Part shown: in pieces, positions 5,200-8,645 of the stretch
Layout of the letters: every line of letters begins with the position of its first letter
Position numbering within the stretch: the first letter of the stretch is position 1
From: DATKSS01 sp049582065
Lineage (GTDB): Bacteria; Chloroflexota; Dormibacteria; Dormibacterales; Dormibacteraceae
Assembly (NCBI GenBank): GCA_049582065.1
Contig: JBAUTF010000141.1
Span: forward strand, 1 to 8,645
Length of the DNA stretch: 8,645 bases
Direction: 5' to 3'
Position numbers and translations under genes: made by a program
The notes under the pieces: generated by a model
Database searches by the model: none
What the model saw: the letters and a program-made list of their open reading frames with translations, nothing else
Told to the model about the DNA's origin: nothing

Positions 5200-5664
5200 G
5201 TGAGCCAGGATTTTGCCGCGCGCTTGAACGAGACGCCCGAGGGCTGGCTGCAGGCTATGGGCGTGACCATCACACTTGCGACCAGGGACGAGGTTCGCTG
5301 CGAGCTTTCGATCGGGACCGAGCACCTGCAGGGTTATGGGATCGTCCACGGCGGAGTCCATTGCGGCCTCATCGAATCTCTCGCATCGATCGGTGCCTAT
5401 CTTTTCGCGCAAGAGAAAGGCCAGCACGTGGTCGGGCTCGAGAACAACACCAGCTTCATTCGAGCCGTGCGGGCGGGCACCAAGCTGCACGCGGTGGCGA
5501 CGCCCATCACACGCGGACGCCGCACCCAGGTGTGGGAGGCACAGGTCCTGGACGAGGACCAGCGCATCGTGGCCACGGGACGCGTGCGCCTGCTGTGCCT
5601 CGAGCCGGACCAGGCTCTCGCGGGAGAGCAGGTCCAGGGAGTGCTCCACTCCGGCCAGGCGTAG
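5200..5664 (+). CDS. PaaI/MenI-like hotdog-fold thioesterase
   Basis: This 154-aa cytoplasmic protein has the hotdog thioesterase pattern. HGG at residues 50-52 (GIVHGGVHCGLIESLAS) supplies the conserved His-Gly-Gly loop, and Glu59 falls at the catalytic acid position of the PaaI/YdiI (MenI) branch. The central strands ENNTSFIRAVRAGTKLHAVA and RRTQVWEAQVLDEDQRIVAT follow the family's usual order. Members hydrolyse acyl-CoA thioesters, often aromatic ones such as phenylacetyl-CoA derivatives or 1,4-dihydroxy-2-naphthoyl-CoA. The substrate here cannot be told, and no menaquinone or phenylacetate genes lie nearby. The GTG start at 5200 gives a family-typical N-terminus; an internal ATG would cut into the first strand. 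It lies 36 nt after the RNA terminator and ends 2 bp from the convergent membrane synthase gene. Confidence 0.88.
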   Translation: MSQDFAARLNETPEGWLQAMGVTITLATRDEVRCELSIGTEHLQGYGIVHGGVHCGLIESLASIGAYLFAQEKGQHVVGLENNTSFIRAVRAGTKLHAVATPITRGRRTQVWEAQVLDEDQRIVATGRVRLLCLEPDQALAGEQVQGVLHSGQA

Positions 5665-5666
5665 TT

Positions 5667-7220
5667 CTAATGGCCCGTTATGTAGCTGAAGATGATCTGG
5701 TCGATCAGCTGCTCGATCGGGGCCAGGTCGTCGGTGTAGACCTGGCCGTGGTACGGCGACACCCTCAGCCTGCCCTCCAGGAGCGCGCTTTGCGCCGCGT
5801 CGCTCGCGAGCGGAGCAGACTCCAGCTCGAGGTTGTGGATGACATCGTTCACCGTGATCGGCTCGGTCGATGCAAAGACGACGGTGTTCGCGTAGGTGGG
5901 ATCGTCCACCAGTAGCACGCTCGGAAACACCGCGGCCATGGTGCTCGCGAGCGCGTCCACGAGCCGGTAGTCGGTCGCGGTGCGGCCGACGTTGACAGCA
6001 ACCGAACCGCCCGGATTCAGGTGGTCTCGAACCTGTTGAAAGAACTCTTTCGTGGTCAGGTGAAACGGGATGTACGGCTGGCGGTAGGCGTCAAGCACCA
6101 CTACGTCGTAGTGCCCGGCTTGAGTGTCGAGCCAGTAACGCGCGTCCGCGACGACCTCGTGCGCGCGTGCGTCACCGAGGTGGAAGTAGCGATGCCCCAC
6201 GGCGAGGATGTCGGGATCGATCTCGACACCGGTGATGTCGACCTGTTCGCCAAAGGCCAGGCGGTACTGCCGCGCCGCAGTCCCCGCGGCCAGGCCGAGA
6301 AAGGCCACGGACCGCGGCGTCGCTGCCGTCGACTGCGCGGGGCGGAAGGCATCCGCGAGCAGCAGGTAGTCCCAGTAGCCGTGAGTGAGATTGGTCGTGG
6401 AGTCGTAGATGGAGTGGACCGCCTGGCCCTCGTTGAGGATCAGCTCGGTCCTTGACCCGTCCTGAACCACCTGGATGTAGTTGTAAGCGGATTCCTTTTC
6501 GTAGAGCAGCCTGCCGACCTCAGGTGGCTTGATCCCCGCGGGCAGGAGGACCCAGGCCAGGATCACCGCGACGGCGAACAGGGCGTAAAGGCGTCGACGG
6601 GGCCAAAGCCCTGCGACTGACACGAGCACCAGCACGAGGCCGAATCCCTCGAGGGTCGGGCGCGTCCCGTACGTCGGGATAAACCAGAAGACGGGAAGAA
6701 ATGTGCCGAGGATGCTGCCCGCCGTCGACAGCGCGTACACGCGCCCGGCCGTGTTGCCGCCGGTCTCGACGTCTTTGAGCAGGAGCCGGATGGCGAACGG
6801 GCTGACGCAGCCCATCAGGACGACCGGCGCGGCAAACAGCAGCACCACCGCGAGCAGCGTCCCCGCGACCAAGCCGGCGCTGAGGTCCCTGAACCCTTGC
6901 TGGGACGCGAGCAGGATGGGGTAGCTGACCAGCGGGATGACGCCGACCCAAAGGCCCGCCCACGCCGTGATCTGGTACAGCAGCTCGTCATGCGGGTGGC
7001 GGTCGGCGAGGCGCCCGCCGATCACGTAACCCGCCGACAGGTAGATGAGGATCAGCCCGATCAGGACGCCCCATACGTAAAGGCTCGTCCCGAAATAAGG
7101 CGCGAGCAGCCTCGAGGCTCCGAACTCCACCCCAAGCGAGGCCATGCCGGAGATGAACACGAGCGGAAGCAGCAGGCGCCGCGACCTGGTCCCCGTCAGG
7201 TTGGTTGCTCTGCCGCCCAT
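5667..7220 (-). CDS. Seven-helix membrane protein fused to a spermidine-synthase-like domain
   Basis: The 517-aa product has about seven hydrophobic segments in residues 15-230 and a cytoplasmic Rossmann domain at about 236-517. That domain shows spermidine-synthase order: ESAYNYIQVV and ELILNEGQAVHSIYD (strand domain), HGYWDYLLLADAF (278-292), the nucleotide-binding glycine loop GLAAGTAARQY (309-319), acidic strand end VEIDPDILAVGHRYF (332-346), VVADARYWL (356-364) and VVVLDAYRQPYIPFHLTTKEFF (373-394). The usual polyamine-pocket motif around Asp-Ser/Thr is replaced by DAYRQPY, so the acceptor need not be putrescine. The start chosen is ATG at 7220, overlapping the DnaJ-like gene by 25 bp. 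The frame stays open upstream to 7850, but that stretch lies inside the DnaJ-like gene and looks like a shadow. Known relatives are annotated as fused spermidine synthases and are mostly uncharacterised. The fold is clear, the reaction is not. Confidence 0.87.
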   Translation of the reverse strand: MGGRATNLTGTRSRRLLLPLVFISGMASLGVEFGASRLLAPYFGTSLYVWGVLIGLILIYLSAGYVIGGRLADRHPHDELLYQITAWAGLWVGVIPLVSYPILLASQQGFRDLSAGLVAGTLLAVVLLFAAPVVLMGCVSPFAIRLLLKDVETGGNTAGRVYALSTAGSILGTFLPVFWFIPTYGTRPTLEGFGLVLVLVSVAGLWPRRRLYALFAVAVILAWVLLPAGIKPPEVGRLLYEKESAYNYIQVVQDGSRTELILNEGQAVHSIYDSTTNLTHGYWDYLLLADAFRPAQSTAATPRSVAFLGLAAGTAARQYRLAFGEQVDITGVEIDPDILAVGHRYFHLGDARAHEVVADARYWLDTQAGHYDVVVLDAYRQPYIPFHLTTKEFFQQVRDHLNPGGSVAVNVGRTATDYRLVDALASTMAAVFPSVLLVDDPTYANTVVFASTEPITVNDVIHNLELESAPLASDAAQSALLEGRLRVSPYHGQVYTDDLAPIEQLIDQIIFSYITGH

Positions 7221-8068
7221 TTGCGCGTCCGCTCGTCCATGGGGACAGGGAGCTGGACGCGGACTTCCGCGTACAGGTCGCCCGGCGCGCCACCTTTGGG
7301 ATCCGGGAGCCCGAGGCCCCGCAGCCGGATCTTGGTGCCGTTTTGCGTCTCGGGCGCCACTTTGAACTGGACCTGGCCGCCCTTGAGGGTCGGCGCGGCC
7401 ACCTCCCCACCCTGGAAAGCGACACGAAGCGGCACGGGCACGACCACGCGCACGTCTTTCCCCTCGCGCGTGAAGAGCGGGTCGGGAGCGATCTGGACGC
7501 GCGCGCGCAGCCCCGGCACGCGCAGCACCGTGCCCTCCTTGACGCCTGCCGGGACCTTGACCTCGACGCGGCGGCCGCCCGGGAGCTCGACCGTGCGGCT
7601 TGCGCCCCGGTAGACCTCGGCCAGGCTGACGGTGACCGGCGCCTCGACCTCGGCGGCCTGCTGGCGGGTCCGGCCGCGGCCGCCGCCGAAGATCGAGCCG
7701 AAGATGTCGCCGAAGCCCTGCGCCTCGCCGAACATATCCTCCATCTCCTCCGGCGTCACGGTGCGGTACTGCACCCCCGGGCCCCCGCCGGGCGCATATG
7801 CGCTCTGGCCCGGGCCGGGTTGCGGCCCGCCGGCCGAAGCCGAGGACCAATCGGGACCGAGCTGGTCGTAGAGGCGCCGCTTCTTGGCGTCGGACAGCAC
7901 GTCGTGCGCCTCCGAGACCTCCTTGAAGTGCGCCTCAGCCTGCTTGTCTCCGGCGTTGAGGTCAGGGTGGTATTTGCGGGCGAGCTTGCGAAAGGCGGTG
8001 GAGATCTCCTTCTGGTTCGCCGTCCGAGGCACGCCGAGCACCTGGTAGTAGTCCCTGGTCTTTGGCAT
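7196..8068 (-). CDS. DnaJ/CbpA-type J-domain co-chaperone without zinc finger (class B)
   Basis: This 290-aa cytoplasmic protein should deliver substrates to DnaK and stimulate its ATPase. The J domain is at residues 5-70 with the essential HPD at 34-36 (RKLARKYHPDLNAGDK). A Gly/Pro-rich linker follows with a GFGDIFGSIFGGGRGR stretch at about 117-132, then DnaJ C-terminal substrate-binding beta domains (about 141-285; VEVKVPAGVKEGTVLRVPG, GGEVAAPTLKGG, KIRLRGLGLP, GDLYAEVRVQLP). No CxxCxGxG repeats are present, so it is CbpA-like, not canonical DnaJ. The ATG at 8068 lies 2 bp after the acetyltransferase stop, and its 3' end overlaps the membrane synthase gene. No dnaK or grpE is in the window, so it is probably an accessory J protein. 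A heat-shock element such as CIRCE is not seen. Confidence 0.93.
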   Translation of the reverse strand: MPKTRDYYQVLGVPRTANQKEISTAFRKLARKYHPDLNAGDKQAEAHFKEVSEAHDVLSDAKKRRLYDQLGPDWSSASAGGPQPGPGQSAYAPGGGPGVQYRTVTPEEMEDMFGEAQGFGDIFGSIFGGGRGRTRQQAAEVEAPVTVSLAEVYRGASRTVELPGGRRVEVKVPAGVKEGTVLRVPGLRARVQIAPDPLFTREGKDVRVVVPVPLRVAFQGGEVAAPTLKGGQVQFKVAPETQNGTKIRLRGLGLPDPKGGAPGDLYAEVRVQLPVPMDERTRKWAAEQPT

Positions 8069-8070
8069 CG

Positions 8071-8645
8071 CTACTCAGTTACCCGCTTGAGGTGTTCGAC
8101 GAATCCCGGACGGAGCTGGTAGCCGAGCGTCTCGTTGATGTGGAGCATCGGCGCGTTCTCCGAGTCGTTGTCGGTGAAGACGACCGGGACGCCGAGCTCG
8201 AACGCCTGCGCGAGCGTCTGCAGCTTGACCGCCCTGGCGATCCCGCGACCGCGGTGAGCAGGGTCGCTGCATGTGAAGCCAGTGAAGACTCTGCCGCGCA
8301 CCGGGGGGAACTTCAGGAACGACATCGCGACGGGTTGGTCGGCAAGCAGCGCGATCCACCATCGATCGGCCCGCCGGTCCGGGGCCGCGACCCGCCTTTC
8401 GAAATCCTCGAAGGGCTCGTCGAGGATGGGCACCGAATGAGGCACGTCCTGGACGGTGCGCCGGTTGAGCTCGTGCAGCTTTCGCATTGCCGCCGGGTCC
8501 CGCCAGTCGGCCAGGGTAACCAGCTCGATGGACTCCGCCCGCATTCTTTCCCGTGCCCGGTGCGCCTCGTCGGCCAGGCGCTTGCCGTGGACCCCGAGGT
8601 CCAGCTCCCAGACCCTGTCGAGGCGGTCACGCTCATAGCCCAGCG
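8071..8645 (-). CDS. C-terminal part of a probable tandem GNAT acetyltransferase (runs off the right edge)
   Basis: The frame is open from the window edge to TAG at 8073-8071. A complete C-terminal GNAT domain covers about 150 residues: ELVTLADWRDPAAMRKLHEL, PFEDFERRV, WWIALLADQPVAMSFLKFPP, then the acetyl-CoA-binding motif A region with RGRGIA, and a family-typical end with ENAPMLHINETLGYQLRPGF. An ATG at 8544 could start it. However, the frame continues upstream without a stop as LGYERDRLDRVWELDLGVHG and a charged helix (KRLADEAHRARERM). LGYERDRLDRVWEL resembles the last strand of another GNAT domain, so this is more likely the second half of a two-domain protein, a layout shared with mycothiol-synthase-like enzymes. 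Substrate unknown. The J-protein gene follows after 2 bp. Confidence 0.8.
   Translation of the reverse strand, partial: LGYERDRLDRVWELDLGVHGKRLADEAHRARERMRAESIELVTLADWRDPAAMRKLHELNRRTVQDVPHSVPILDEPFEDFERRVAAPDRRADRWWIALLADQPVAMSFLKFPPVRGRVFTGFTCSDPAHRGRGIARAVKLQTLAQAFELGVPVVFTDNDSENAPMLHINETLGYQLRPGFVEHLKRVTE

Noticed and set aside
7221..7850. Upstream extension of the spermidine-synthase-like frame to an ATG at 7850 (727 aa)
   Set aside because: The extra 210 residues are Arg/Gly/Pro-rich with no domain and lie wholly within the well-supported J-protein gene in another frame; ATG at 7220 gives the normal N-terminus just before the first membrane helix.

Overview
This is a GC-rich, gene-dense bacterial chromosomal window. 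It has short operons with 2-4 bp junctions or overlaps, GTG and TTG starts, and few strong Shine-Dalgarno sites, which suggests some leaderless transcripts. The style fits a soil-type high-GC lineage such as Actinomycetota, Chloroflexota or candidate Dormibacterota. That placement is a guess from style and gene content; no marker gene is present. There are no rRNA or tRNA genes, CRISPR arrays or insertion sequences.

Layout. The left edge (1-279, minus) holds the N-terminus of an unrecognised single-pass membrane protein with a basic stretch and a Pro/Ala-rich linker; it runs out of the window. A 126-bp gap with a 12-bp perfect palindrome and a second inverted repeat separates it from a four-gene minus-strand operon. 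In transcription order the operon is a 24-aa basic small protein (4905-4831), galT (TTG start overlapping the small ORF's stop), galK (2 bp later) and a glycoside hydrolase family 2 homologue (ATGA overlap with galK). GalT and GalK provide two Leloir-pathway steps, phosphorylation of galactose and uridylyl transfer; galE is not present here. The GH2 protein would be expected to release the sugar, but both catalytic glutamate positions appear substituted, so it may be a pseudoenzyme or use different chemistry.

The 294-bp interval 4906-5199 has no ordinary gene. It carries a good sigma70-type promoter on the plus strand, a roughly 165-nt segment with long-range closing pairing, and a strong intrinsic terminator. 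This looks like a free-standing structured RNA of about 205 nt, or the attenuated leader of the downstream thioesterase. It also contains a 10-nt perfect match to the anti-Shine-Dalgarno sequence and a possible 23-codon ORF. Its promoter lies almost back to back with the likely gal operon promoter.

The right half has a PaaI/MenI-like hotdog thioesterase (plus, 5200-5664). It converges, with a 2-bp gap, on a minus-strand cluster: a tandem-GNAT acetyltransferase (cut by the right edge), a DnaJ/CbpA-type co-chaperone without a zinc finger, and a seven-helix membrane protein fused to a spermidine-synthase-like methyltransferase-fold domain. These three are probably co-transcribed; no shared pathway is obvious from sequence alone.
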